A stretch of DNA of 64,000 bases. It comes from CAWEYO01 sp963813315 (GTDB taxonomy: Bacteria; Pseudomonadota; Alphaproteobacteria; Rhizobiales; Rhizobiaceae). Of the stretch, positions 7,749-16,309 are shown piece by piece; position 1 is the stretch's first letter; every line of letters starts with the position of its first letter. A program made the position numbers and the translations under genes. Below the pieces are notes generated by a model that saw only the letters and a program-made list of their open reading frames with translations, had not been told where the DNA came from and searched no databases. The stretch is from positions 1 through 64,000 of the forward strand of contig CAWEYO010000012.1 in NCBI GenBank assembly GCA_963813315.1. The letters run 5' to 3'.

Positions 7749-9545
7749 ATGTCCACCGAAGAACGCAATCAGACAGACGACCAGGCCCCGTCTGTCGAGA
7801 GGGACGAGGATACTGCAGCGCGCCACGTCAAGGGCAATGGCGGTTGGGACGATCCGCTGGCCGACATTATTGAGCGCACGAAAGCCGATACGGGCGCATT
7901 CTTCCGCAGCGAGGACATCGAGGCAAACCTCGCGGCAGCGTGGCGTCTGCAGCAGGACAATGAAGCCGAATGGATCACTTTGCGAAAGAAACTAGGAGAC
8001 GCACACTGCCCTCTACGCAGGCTCGACAAGGCGCTTCGCAAATACGATCTGGAGATGCGCCGCAGCTATGGCGACCGCGCCGGCACGAATGCACGCGAAG
8101 GAGAAGGACTGCCACGTCACCTGACAGTGGATGACTTCATCACTTTCCTGCCCGACCATCGTTACATCCACCTTCCGACCGGTATCCTGTGGCCGGCGGC
8201 GAGCGTTGACGCCCGGGTCATGCCAATTGACGTCGGAGGCGACAAGCCAATGAGCGCGTCCAAATGGCTCGATCGAAATCGTCACTGTGAGCAGATGACG
8301 TGGACACCGGGCAAGCCGTCCTTGATCCGCGACACGATAATCCTCGAGGGCGGCTTCTGCGCCAGGCGCGGCAACACGATTTACAATCTGTATCGTCCGC
8401 CAGCCGTCGAGCCGGGCGACCCCGAGCAAGCAGGGCCGTGGCTCGATCTACTGCGCAGGCTCTATCCGAGCGAAGCGGAAGAAATTATCGACTTCTTCGC
8501 GGCGCGTGTTCAGCGGCCGCATGTGAAAACCAATCACATACTTGTCCTCGGCGGAGCGCCGGGTATCGGCAAGGACAGCCTACTGGTGCCGGTCATTCAC
8601 GCGATCGGCGAATGGAACTATGCGGGTATTTCACCATCGCAACTGCTCGGCCGCTTCAACGGGTTTCTCAAGAGCGTCCTTCTCGTCATCAACGAAGCCC
8701 GGGATCTCGGTGAAACCAATTCATACGCCTTTTACGAACACCTCAAGCCAATCGCCGCGGCGCCGCCCGATACCCTGCGTATCGACATGAAGAATATGCA
8801 GGAATTCAAGATCCCGAATGTCGTCGGCGTGGTCATCACCACAAACTATTTGCATACCGGACTGTACCTGCCGCCCAATGACCGCCGCCACTTCGTTGCC
8901 TGGTCTGATCACCCAGGGGCAGGGGAAGAAGGAGCGTTGAGTAGTGACTATTTCGATAAATTTCACGACTGGCTCGAGAACCAAGGCGGCAAGAAGCACG
9001 TGGTCGCGTATCTGCAACAGCGCGATCTCTCGATGTTCAACCCGAAGGCCCCACCGAGAAAAACTCCGGCGTTCAATACAATCGTCGGCGCGAATCGCGG
9101 CGAGGAAGAAAGCACGCTCGCTGACACCATTGACGCTATGCGCGACGCGGCGACCGCGCAGGGGCGGGAACTGATCGCTTTCAGTCGGGACCAGCTTATC
9201 GACGCTGCGAGCGGATCTGGGGAACTCCAAGAGTGGCTAAGAAACCCAAAATATCGCCGTATCCTGCCAATGAAACTCAGGCAGTTCGGCTATGTGGCCG
9301 TCATCAACCCTGATGCGAGCGACGGTCTGTGGAGGCTCCCGTGCAGTCACGGATTTTTCGGCGCGGATATTTCGGAACGGTCGAGGAAGCGGCGCCGACA
9401 GTCTGTGTACGGGTTGCGGTCGGTCTCAGCCAGAGAGCTACTGCGCGCTGCCAGGGAGCTTCAGAATGAGGGGGAAGAGGAAAATCAGAAAGGATATGTC
9501 GGATATGTTGGGTATCCGCAATCTGCTCAGACAAAACGAAATTAA
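7749..9545 (+). CDS. Phage/satellite-type helicase (SF3, DUF5906-like)
   Basis: A 598-residue intact protein. The Walker A motif GGAPGIGKDS is at about residue 268, followed by VLLVINEARD (Walker B-like), VVGVVITTNY (sensor 1) and a DRRHF arginine patch. This is the arrangement of SF3-like helicases of phages and P4-type satellites. The N-terminal 130 residues are charged; the C-terminus ends in Arg-rich and acidic segments. With the upstream primase-like gene it forms an element-encoded replication module. Its stop lies inside the inverted repeat pair 9492-9519/9586-9613. Confidence 0.8.
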   Translation: MSTEERNQTDDQAPSVERDEDTAARHVKGNGGWDDPLADIIERTKADTGAFFRSEDIEANLAAAWRLQQDNEAEWITLRKKLGDAHCPLRRLDKALRKYDLEMRRSYGDRAGTNAREGEGLPRHLTVDDFITFLPDHRYIHLPTGILWPAASVDARVMPIDVGGDKPMSASKWLDRNRHCEQMTWTPGKPSLIRDTIILEGGFCARRGNTIYNLYRPPAVEPGDPEQAGPWLDLLRRLYPSEAEEIIDFFAARVQRPHVKTNHILVLGGAPGIGKDSLLVPVIHAIGEWNYAGISPSQLLGRFNGFLKSVLLVINEARDLGETNSYAFYEHLKPIAAAPPDTLRIDMKNMQEFKIPNVVGVVITTNYLHTGLYLPPNDRRHFVAWSDHPGAGEEGALSSDYFDKFHDWLENQGGKKHVVAYLQQRDLSMFNPKAPPRKTPAFNTIVGANRGEEESTLADTIDAMRDAATAQGRELIAFSRDQLIDAASGSGELQEWLRNPKYRRILPMKLRQFGYVAVINPDASDGLWRLPCSHGFFGADISERSRKRRRQSVYGLRSVSARELLRAARELQNEGEEENQKGYVGYVGYPQSAQTKRN

Positions 9546-9613
9546 GTGCGCACTCGGGGATATTTCAGTGCTGGTAGCCGGGATAGCGGATACTGTACAT
9601 ATCCGACATGTCC
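9492..9613. repeat. 28-bp inverted repeat pair around the helicase 3' end
   Basis: The left arm 9492-9519 (GGATATGTCGGATATGT, then GGGTATCCGC) is matched by the reverse complement of 9586-9613, with about 24 of 28 bases identical and 66 bases between. Each arm also contains the direct repeat GGATATGT. It could be a structured transcription end, a replication protein site or an arm-type integrase site; there is no U-run, so a simple terminator is unlikely. Confidence 0.65.
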
Positions 9614-9828
9614 CACCTTGGGCGACAAAAACCCTCGTCGACATCTAGCGGGTCCGAAATGGCGCGTCTGCCCGGTTACGGACCTAATCGGAAATCATGA
9701 CCTGAGACCGACATCGCGGGTGAGAACGGCTAAAGCACCCCAAGCGACCTCGGAGTGGTTGGCCGGTCTAGCGAGGCAAAAGCGGCCACCCGGTGAAACC
9801 CACCTTTGGCCGCCTCCGACGCCACGCT

Positions 9829-9873
9829 GACTTTTAATCAGTAGGTCCAGGGTTCGAATCCCTGCGCGCTCAC
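9829..9873 (+). repeat. tRNA-Lys(TTT) 3' part, likely att site
   Basis: The plus strand reads TGACTTTTAATCAGTAGG, then TCCAGGGTTCGAATCCCTG, then CGCGCTCACCA. This is the anticodon arm (TTT), T-arm, acceptor 3' strand and CCA of tRNA-Lys. The D-arm and the matching 5' acceptor strand are absent; the preceding bases do not fold with it. The CCA end faces the right-hand chromosome, so the element lies to its left. It is a different isoacceptor from the fragment at 2602 and on the opposite strand. Confidence 0.8.
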
Positions 9874-9876
9874 CAA

Positions 9877-10147
9877 AAACACAAAAAAAAATCAATAAAT
9901 TAGCAACTGACCGGCAAAGTTGCACTGTCGCAGCCCCAAAGAGTGATCGCCAAGTCGACGCCGAGGATTTCGACAATGTCCTCGAATAGCGGCGCTTACG
10001 AGGTGCCAAGATGCCACAGCCGATGTGATAGACATTTAATATCTCGTCAGTTAGATCGGCCCAACAGCCAAAGAGCAGAGTTGCGTGCGACGACTGGCGC
10101 ATTTCCAACGAGAATAAATTTGTACTGCCCGCTAGTTTAGAATAGTA
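9877..10147. other. Gene-poor stretch after the att-like site
   Basis: It begins with an A-rich run after the tRNA-Lys fragment and is AT-richer than the surrounding chromosome. No coding sequence, RNA gene or repeat was recognised between the tRNA fragment and the GT2-GtrA remnant. Confidence 0.5.
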
Positions 10148-10861
10148 ATGTCAGGAAGTTTAGCATGCCAGGCAGAGACGGTAGATAGGGTAAAGGGCTA
10201 CGATTTGGAAGTATTGTTTGTAGATGATAGCTCTCCCGATCGAAGCGCGGACGTTGCACGAAAAATTTCTCTAGATAACAGTCGCGATCATATGATCGCC
10301 GATCGGGGTCCCGCAAACGCCTGTATTCAAGGACTACTTTCAGCTAAGGGCGACATACCAGGTCTTCTTGATCCAATCCGCAGGGGTGAATACGACATCG
10401 TCAGTGCCGCTAGAACACTAGACGGCGCCTTTGCAGCATGGCAATTCGCGACCTTCCTGCTTAGCAATCTGACGCGCGGCATCGTTCCCGCGCGGCTTAT
10501 TTCGTTCCTGGCGGTTGGAGGCAGTGGGGTCTTGGTGCATATGGCCGTCCTGCTTGCCAGCATGTCCCTGACCAACTCCTTCGCCTTTTCGCAATTGGCT
10601 GGCGCTATGACCGCGGCTACCAGCAACTATCTGCTTAATAACCAGCTTACTTTTCGCGACCAACGGTTGCGTGGGGTCAAGCTGTTTACGGGCTACCTGG
10701 AGTTTCTCGTAATTAGTTCAGTCGGAGTCGCCGCCAACGTCGCAATGGCGACCTACACCTACAACGCAATGGCAGGCGTGGCATTGTTGGCAGCATTCTC
10801 TGGAATAGCTTTGGACACAGCATGGAAATACGCAGTTTCCAGTCGCTTTGTTTGGAGATAG
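10148..10861 (+). pseudogene. GT2-GtrA fusion protein with large internal deletion
   Basis: The start of a dolichol-phosphate-mannose-type GT2 domain is present (LEVLFVDDSSPDRSADVAR), followed by short out-of-context pieces (ACIQGLLSAKGDI, GEYDIVSAARTLDG). Then comes a complete GtrA-like membrane domain from about residue 115, with four hydrophobic helices and the conserved SNYLLNNQLTFRD motif. Intact fusions of this type are about 350-380 residues; this one is 237 and lacks the metal-binding and catalytic middle of GT2. The frame is kept, so a membrane protein might still be made, but glycosyl transfer is unlikely. It lies right beside the integrative element. Confidence 0.65.
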
Positions 10862-11239
10862 ATCGAGGGTTATGGCGCTTTTTTCGGCTGGGCCAAGGCC
10901 CTCACAAGTGTAAGGTCCTCATCAAATCGGAGCGTTGTAGAAGATCAGGAGAAGCCGAAGGGGCCTCAGGCTTCCCCTGAACGGCAAAGCGCCACCGTTA
11001 GGTTACATTACGTAACGCAGCGTGACGGGAATGTGAAGGTTCATCACCTCTGGCGGGCTTCATCCGTTTGGAGTAGCCCGAGGTCACATGCGACACGTGA
11101 TCCGGTCAGGCTGACGTCGAAACGCGCCTGTCCTGGGAGTGTTTTCCCTGCTGACAAGCAGCGCACGATTTCAGGCGTTCACAACGGGAGAGTGGTGCTG
11201 GGTGCAAATGCGAAGTCAGCAACGGAGGAGCATCCTTTG
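10862..11239. other. Intergenic region before the protease gene
   Basis: No convincing gene is seen. It contains a T-run at about 10881-10886, a dyad around TTACGTAA near 11010, and at 11224-11230 the GGAGGAG that sets the start of the protease gene. Confidence 0.5.
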
Positions 11240-11989
11240 ATGAGGTCGACCATGCCCGTTTCAGCCCTCCTCGTTGCAGGCACCTGCATTTGCCTGTCGG
11301 CTGGACTGCCCTTCGGCGTGGGACCATCGTTGGGCGGTCCCGCAACCGGCATAATTGGAGAAGATGACAGAAGGCCGCTATCGTCGAATGGGGCGCCTTG
11401 GAGCGCAATCGGACAGGTTAACGTCGGGGGTTATCGAGTTGCAGGAAGCTGCACCGGTACGTTGATTGCACCGAGCGTGGTGGTCACAGCCGCCCATTGC
11501 CTGATCGACCGTTTCCGGGAGTCACCATTTCCAGTCCACAATATCCATTTCCTTGCAGGCGTGCACCGCGACGAGAACCTTGGGCACTCGGAGGCCAAGT
11601 GTCTGAAGTTTCCGCCGGAGTTTCGTCGTGGAAAGCTGAGCACCGACATAGCCACCATCGTGCTTGCTCACCCGCTGACAGTTGATCCAATTGCGCTCGC
11701 CGGGCCTGAGCCCTTCCGTGAGAACCGCCCCCTCATCCACGCCGCCTATCCGGCCGATCACCGGTACCAACTCGTGGCCGACTCCACCTGCAGGACGCTC
11801 GGGCGAGCAAGCGGAGTTTGGACCACCACCTGTGACAGTTATCCCGGTAGTTCTGGCGGACCGGTCCTCATAAACGAAGACAACCAGATGCTCTTGGCTG
11901 CGATCATGGTGGGAGTAGCTGGATCTGAAACGCTCGCGGTTCCCCTAGGGGTATGGCCTGATTTGCCGCTCGGACCTGACTGTCATTGA
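11240..11989 (+). CDS. Secreted trypsin-like serine protease (S1)
   Basis: The start is ATG 11240, chosen because GGAGGAG lies 9 bases upstream and a signal peptide follows directly (MRSTMPVSALLVAGTCICLS). The chymotrypsin-fold triad is complete: His in VVTAAHC, Asp in STDIATIVL and Ser in SYPGSSGGPV. There are 249 residues with paired cysteines around the His and Ser, as usual for exported bacterial S1 proteases. The substrate is unknown. It is a single gene followed closely by a convergent small membrane protein gene. Confidence 0.87.
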   Translation: MRSTMPVSALLVAGTCICLSAGLPFGVGPSLGGPATGIIGEDDRRPLSSNGAPWSAIGQVNVGGYRVAGSCTGTLIAPSVVVTAAHCLIDRFRESPFPVHNIHFLAGVHRDENLGHSEAKCLKFPPEFRRGKLSTDIATIVLAHPLTVDPIALAGPEPFRENRPLIHAAYPADHRYQLVADSTCRTLGRASGVWTTTCDSYPGSSGGPVLINEDNQMLLAAIMVGVAGSETLAVPLGVWPDLPLGPDCH

Positions 11990-12004
11990 AAACGGACCTC
12001 CGAC

Positions 12005-12169
12005 TCATCGCCCGCCGAAGATCGTCATCACTGCCATGATCACCCCGGCAACCACGGCGACCGTTATCCATTGCAGGACGGCATCCCGTCGATTCCGGTC
12101 CGCAATGCTGCGCCGTTCTTCCTGTGGCCGCGCGATCCACTCGTCGACAGACACCTTTCGCTGTTCCAT
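12005..12169 (-). CDS. Small single-pass membrane protein
   Basis: A 54-residue product from ATG 12169 with GGAGGT 7 bases upstream. It has a charged N-terminal half (VDEWIARPQEERRSIADRN) and one C-terminal transmembrane helix (WITVAVVAGVIMAVMTIF). No known family is recognised. The strong Shine-Dalgarno and amphipathic layout make it more likely real than chance. Confidence 0.5.
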   Translation of the reverse strand: MEQRKVSVDEWIARPQEERRSIADRNRRDAVLQWITVAVVAGVIMAVMTIFGGR

Positions 12170-12364
12170 GATTATACCTCCACCCATCGGCATTTCATCA
12201 CTGCCGAAGGGGGTGAGCAATCTGGCCATCCGGCTGAAGGGTTGGTTGGGTGCAACGGACGGGTCGGGTGCAGCGACTTGTCAAACGCGAGGTTTCGGGC
12301 CATGACAGCGGGGAAGGCGGGCGCGCTATTCAGTCGCCTTGCCCTTCAACGAAGGGAGAGTGTC

Positions 12365-12448
12365 ATGGACGCAATCGCTCCAGGCTTGGCTGTCGTGGCT
12401 TTCTGCGTCGTCGCTGTATACCTGCTGGCGCCCGTGTTTCGCCAATGA
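12365..12448 (+). CDS. 27-residue hydrophobic peptide, candidate small protein
   Basis: ATG 12365 is preceded by GGGAGAG. The product is almost entirely one membrane helix (APGLAVVAFCVVAVYLLAPV) with a short Arg-Gln tail, like many short membrane peptides of unknown role. It is too short for the sequence alone to prove expression. Confidence 0.35.
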   Translation: MDAIAPGLAVVAFCVVAVYLLAPVFRQ

Positions 12449-12753
12449 GCGAACCGTGCCTGGCGCGTTGGGTTTTCGCCAGTCGACATTGTTGATTGTG
12501 TGCGCCAAGTTCTGCAAATTAGGGCGGCCATGTTTATGACTGCCAGTTCCGTGAAATCTACTCCTCGACGCAATGTCTTGGCCTCAATTCCGCCTACGTC
12601 AAGAAACATGGAAATCATACGGATCGTCTGAAACCGTTTCCCCTGATTTCGTCACACCAAGGAGTTGCAGAAGACGGGACCGCGGTCTAAACAAGACTGT
12701 CGTGCCTTGACAAGGCAGCGTGTGATTCTGTTGGCTTCGAGTTTGGTGTGAGA

Positions 12754-13536
12754 ATGGCCAAGCAACTATTGATCTACGAGCGTGCGGTGCCCGTGTCGCG
12801 GCAGAAGCATAGCGACCTGTCGGTAAGGACCGGGGGCAATTTCGAATTTTCGCGGCATATCAATTCGGTGCCGCTGGTGGCCGCCGAATTTGCCAATGCG
12901 GCTGCCGAGTATGCCGTCGTGTTTGCAGGCCAGGGCGATGAGATCGTGCCGGTCGTCCTGCTTGGGGTTCGCGACGGAGAGAACCTTTTTCTCAACCCTG
13001 ACGGCACGTGGGCCGGGCGCTATGTGCCGGCCTTCCTGCGCCGCTATCCGTTTGTGTTCTCCAGCACTGACGAAGGCGCCAACTTTGCATTGTGCGTGGA
13101 CGAGAAATTCGAAGGGTGCAACCGCGAGGGCAGGGGTGAACGCCTGTTCGATGGCGACGGCGAGCGGACGCCGTACCTTGAAAGCGTTCTCAGGTTCCTT
13201 CAGGCCTATCAGGTGCAGTTTCAGCGGACCCGCGCTCTGACGAAACGCCTGAACGATCTCAATCTATTCGAGGCCATGCAGGCACGGTTCACGCTGCGAA
13301 GCAGCCAGGTGCTGACGGCGACGGGTTTCCTGGCGGTCAATCGGGACCGGCTCAAGGCGCTCTCAGGCGACCAACTGGCCAAACTGGCCGCAAATGACGA
13401 TCTGGAACTGATCTATTTGCATCTGCAGTCCATGCGCAACCTTTCGGCGACCGCCGAGAGAATGGCGCCAGGCGAGGTCGAGGCTGATGGCGAGCAGTCC
13501 GATCGGAAAACCGCATCGGAAGCTGCCAACGTTTGA
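12754..13536 (+). CDS. SapC family protein
   Basis: About 260 residues starting at ATG 12754. The layout matches SapC-like proteins (originally linked to S-layer loci): an N-terminal HINSVPLVAAEFANAAAEY segment, then VVLLGVRDGENLFL, GRYVPAFLRRYPFVFS and GERTPYLESVLRFLQ. There is no signal peptide, so it is probably cytoplasmic. The biochemical role is unknown for the family. It stands alone on the plus strand. Confidence 0.82.
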   Translation: MAKQLLIYERAVPVSRQKHSDLSVRTGGNFEFSRHINSVPLVAAEFANAAAEYAVVFAGQGDEIVPVVLLGVRDGENLFLNPDGTWAGRYVPAFLRRYPFVFSSTDEGANFALCVDEKFEGCNREGRGERLFDGDGERTPYLESVLRFLQAYQVQFQRTRALTKRLNDLNLFEAMQARFTLRSSQVLTATGFLAVNRDRLKALSGDQLAKLAANDDLELIYLHLQSMRNLSATAERMAPGEVEADGEQSDRKTASEAANV

Positions 13537-13972
13537 AGGAGAGGGGCGCGGGCATCGCGCCTTTCTCGCTCTTGGGTGGCCTTGAGCGCAATGTCGGGCC
13601 CGTTCAAACCGTCAAGACGCGCGCAACTCAAGGCCGCTGAACGTGGTTGCGCACCAACATCCGTGAGGCGCCTTCCTGGGCTGGTAGAGCGGACGCGGCG
13701 GCTGTTGTTGGCCTCGACCGCCCGGAATTACCGGGCAGTTTGCCGCCGCGCCCTGACCGGCGCATAGGGCAAGCGCGCCTGCGACGGTATTAACGAATTG
13801 TTTCAACACTATACAAACAGCGAAGCGCCCACGTGAAAAAACCCTGCCTCCGCTGCGCGCGCCCTGCCATAACGCTTCGTTAACAGAATCGCACCAGCGT
13901 CAATTCGCCATATTGCGAAGTTGATGTCGTGACGCTTTTGGCAAAGCTGAATTTCCTACGGAGGGACAACAC
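13537..13972. other. Intergenic region after the sapC-like gene
   Basis: No gene was recognised. A 6-bp hairpin GCCCGG-aatta-CCGGGC at 13720-13736 lacks a T-run, so it is at best a weak terminator. GGAGGG at 13960-13965 belongs to the following lipoprotein gene. Confidence 0.45.
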
Positions 13973-14341
13973 TTGAAGCATGTAGGTTTTGTCATCGCGA
14001 CCGTCACAATGGTCCTCGGCCTGTATGGCTGCGAGACATCCAATCAGACACCCCCTGTCGAGGTCCCCGCGTCTGCCCCGACAACGTCGCTGACCGGAAG
14101 CGGCCCTTCGATCAACCCAGGCTACATGCCCTCCTATTGCCAGGGCGAACTCGCCACGCGAAATCTGACGAACCCCAGCTTCGTTCAGGCAAGCTCAGCA
14201 TTGAAGCAAGCGGACGGCAGCACCATTGTCAACGCGAAGGTCATCAAGCCCGACGAGGGGACGAAAGCATTCAAATGCCGCTACGATGGTAGAGGCGCCT
14301 ATGTCGACGCGATAGAGGTGACCTCGGAGGGAGTCCTGTAG
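13973..14341 (+). CDS. Putative outer-membrane lipoprotein
   Basis: The TTG start at 13973 is supported by GGAGGG 7 bases upstream. The lipoprotein signal ends in the lipobox LYGC (Cys20), followed by a Pro/Thr/Ser-rich tether and a compact C-terminal domain with two cysteines (YMPSYCQGE, KAFKCRYDG). It has 122 residues. It is of unknown function, widely seen as a short conserved lipoprotein in rhizobia. The stop codon abuts a palindromic repeat. Confidence 0.7.
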   Translation: MKHVGFVIATVTMVLGLYGCETSNQTPPVEVPASAPTTSLTGSGPSINPGYMPSYCQGELATRNLTNPSFVQASSALKQADGSTIVNAKVIKPDEGTKAFKCRYDGRGAYVDAIEVTSEGVL

Positions 14342-14430
14342 AGCAATTGGAAACCGGTTTTCCGTCCGGATTGCGTGAGAACAAAAGCAATTGCAGGAAA
14401 AGTGTGAACCAGTATTCCGTCCCGCAGTCG
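14341..14430. repeat. Short palindromic repeats (rhizobial GAGCAATT type), two degenerate copies
   Basis: GAGCAATTGGAAACCGG, TTTTCCGTCCGGATTGC and GCAATTGCAGGAAAAGTG form two partly overlapping dyads between the convergent lipoprotein and cinA genes. Related short palindromes with CCGGTT centres are found at 19973 and 38986 and are common between genes in Hyphomicrobiales. Confidence 0.6.
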
Positions 14431-14449
14431 GCAAGCGGGAAGCGGCGCG

Positions 14450-14944
14450 TCAGCCCTCTCGCTCCAGCGTTTCGAGGCCGATCCGCAACGCGGTTTTGAC
14501 TGTCTCGCGGCGAATGAAGTCCCGTCCCCTGTTTTCAAAGACGTGCCGCTCGGCGTGAGCGCGCCGGCCGGTCCGCGCCAGCCCGACCCAGACGAGCCCG
14601 ACCGGCTTTTCCGGCGAACCGCCATCGGGGCCGGCGATGCCCGTGACCGAAATCGCGATGCCGGCATGCGAGCGCGCAAGCGCACCGCTGGCCATTTCAA
14701 TTGCGGTTTCGCGGGAAACGGCGCCGTGCGCGTCGAGCGTGACCGCGGACACGCCGAGCATTTCGATCTTGGCGTCGTTGGAATAGGTGACGAAACCTCG
14801 ATCGACCATAGCGGATGAGCCGGGAATGTCGGTCAGTGTGGATATGATCATCCCGCCAGTGCAGGACTCGGCAGTCGCGACCAATATCCGCTGCTTCTCG
14901 CAGGCGTCCAGGAAGGCATCCGCCAGTTCTCCCACATCGCTCAT
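14450..14944 (-). CDS. CinA-family nicotinamide-nucleotide amidase (PncC type)
   Basis: A 164-residue stand-alone CinA C-terminal domain. Family motifs are VATAESCTGGMI near residue 22, TDIPGSSAMVDRGFVTYSN and ISVTGIAGPDGG. Members deamidate NMN to NaMN in pyridine-nucleotide salvage. The start overlaps the ispDF stop as ATGA, indicating an operon with translational coupling. The length and motifs are intact. Confidence 0.9.
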   Translation of the reverse strand: MSDVGELADAFLDACEKQRILVATAESCTGGMIISTLTDIPGSSAMVDRGFVTYSNDAKIEMLGVSAVTLDAHGAVSRETAIEMASGALARSHAGIAISVTGIAGPDGGSPEKPVGLVWVGLARTGRRAHAERHVFENRGRDFIRRETVKTALRIGLETLEREG

Positions 14945-16167
14945 TCGGGCACCTCTCCGGGGTAGATCACGCTGGCCGTGGCGATTGCCGCAATTCCTTC
15001 TTCGCGCCCGATGAAGCCCAGCTTCTCGTTCGTCGTTGCCTTGACCGACACGCGTTCCACCGCAATTTTGAGCATGTCAGACAGCATTTCTGTCATCGCA
15101 TTGCGGAACGGCCCGATCTGTGGCGCCTCGCAGACAATGGTGATGTCGGCATTGGCAATCCGTCCGCCCTTCGAACGCACGATTGACGCTGCGTGTTCCA
15201 AAAAAATTCGGGAAGGCGCGCCTTTCCATCTCGGATCCGAGGGCGGGAAATGGGAGCCGATGTCGCCAGCGCCGCAGGTTGCCAGCAGGGCATCGGTCAA
15301 CGCATGAAGTCCCACGTCGGCATCCGAATGCCCGGCCAGCCGCTTTCCATGCGGGATCAGTATTCCGCAAAGCGTGACGTGCTCGCCCGGCTCGAAGGAA
15401 TGGACATCATAGCCATTGCCGGTCCGCACGTCTGGAAAGTCGGTTATCCGGGAAAGCCGCTCGTGCGCCATCGCAATGTCCTTCGCCCAAGTAAGTTTAA
15501 TATTATCCGGCGAACCCGCCACTATCCTTACCGCAAGGCCGGCCCACTCAGCGATCGCCGCATCGTCGGTGAAGTCGGTTCGGCCGGCTGCGAGGGCCTT
15601 CTCGTGCGCGGCGAGGATGGTGTCGAATGGAAAGCCCTGAGGTGTCTGCGCGGCGTGAAGACCGGCGCGCGGCACTGTCTCCAGGATCGTACCGTCGGCC
15701 GCCTCGCGCTTCAGCGTATCCGATACCGGCAACGCGGGCAGCGCCCCGTGATCGGCGTCGATCGCAGCGACGATCCTGTCTATCAATGAACCGTCGACGA
15801 ATGGCCGCACCGCATCATGGACAAGTACGGTGGCGGGTGCTTCCTTGGCTAATGCCCGGAGGGCGAGCCGAGTCGATTCCTGCCGTGTCGCGCCTCCAAA
15901 CACGCGCAGCACCCTGCCGCCAAGTTCCGATGCCGCGTCGCGAAACAGCGCATCGTCGCCGGAATGGATCGATACGCAAATTCTGCCGATCGCAGGGTGG
16001 CTGGCGAACGCTTCGATCGTGCGGTAGAGGACCGAGCGTCCACCGATCTCGCGGTACTGCTTGGGCCCTTTGCCGTGCTGCGCCGCACGTTCGCCGCGTC
16101 CTGCCGCCACGATCACTACGGCGACCGCTCCGATGGGAACGGTTTGGAGTTTGAGGTCTTCGTTCAT
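14941..16167 (-). CDS. ispDF: Bifunctional IspD/IspF (MEP pathway)
   Basis: The N-terminal IspD domain (VIVAAGRGERA, KQYREIGGRSVLYRTIEAF, VLVHDAVRPFVD) makes CDP-methylerythritol. The C-terminal IspF domain (TGNGYDVHSFEPGEHVTLCG, HSDADVGLHALTDALL) makes the cyclodiphosphate. Both act in isoprenoid precursor synthesis, and the fusion is typical of alphaproteobacteria. The start at ATG 16167 (408 residues) begins just before the IspD nucleotide-binding loop; the frame is open upstream to 16311, but that stretch has no family similarity. It is divergent from dusB and coupled to cinA. Confidence 0.93.
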   Translation of the reverse strand: MNEDLKLQTVPIGAVAVVIVAAGRGERAAQHGKGPKQYREIGGRSVLYRTIEAFASHPAIGRICVSIHSGDDALFRDAASELGGRVLRVFGGATRQESTRLALRALAKEAPATVLVHDAVRPFVDGSLIDRIVAAIDADHGALPALPVSDTLKREAADGTILETVPRAGLHAAQTPQGFPFDTILAAHEKALAAGRTDFTDDAAIAEWAGLAVRIVAGSPDNIKLTWAKDIAMAHERLSRITDFPDVRTGNGYDVHSFEPGEHVTLCGILIPHGKRLAGHSDADVGLHALTDALLATCGAGDIGSHFPPSDPRWKGAPSRIFLEHAASIVRSKGGRIANADITIVCEAPQIGPFRNAMTEMLSDMLKIAVERVSVKATTNEKLGFIGREEGIAAIATASVIYPGEVPE

Positions 16168-16309
16168 GTTCGAGACGCATAGTCGCGAGCATGCGCCAAG
16201 GCCAGCACAAAGCCGAACATGGCGCCATTTTGTATCGCCTTCGCAGTTGCACAAGGACTCAAAACTGTCTAGGCAATGAGCATCAGGAAGAGTTGCCCGG
16301 TTTTTGTGC

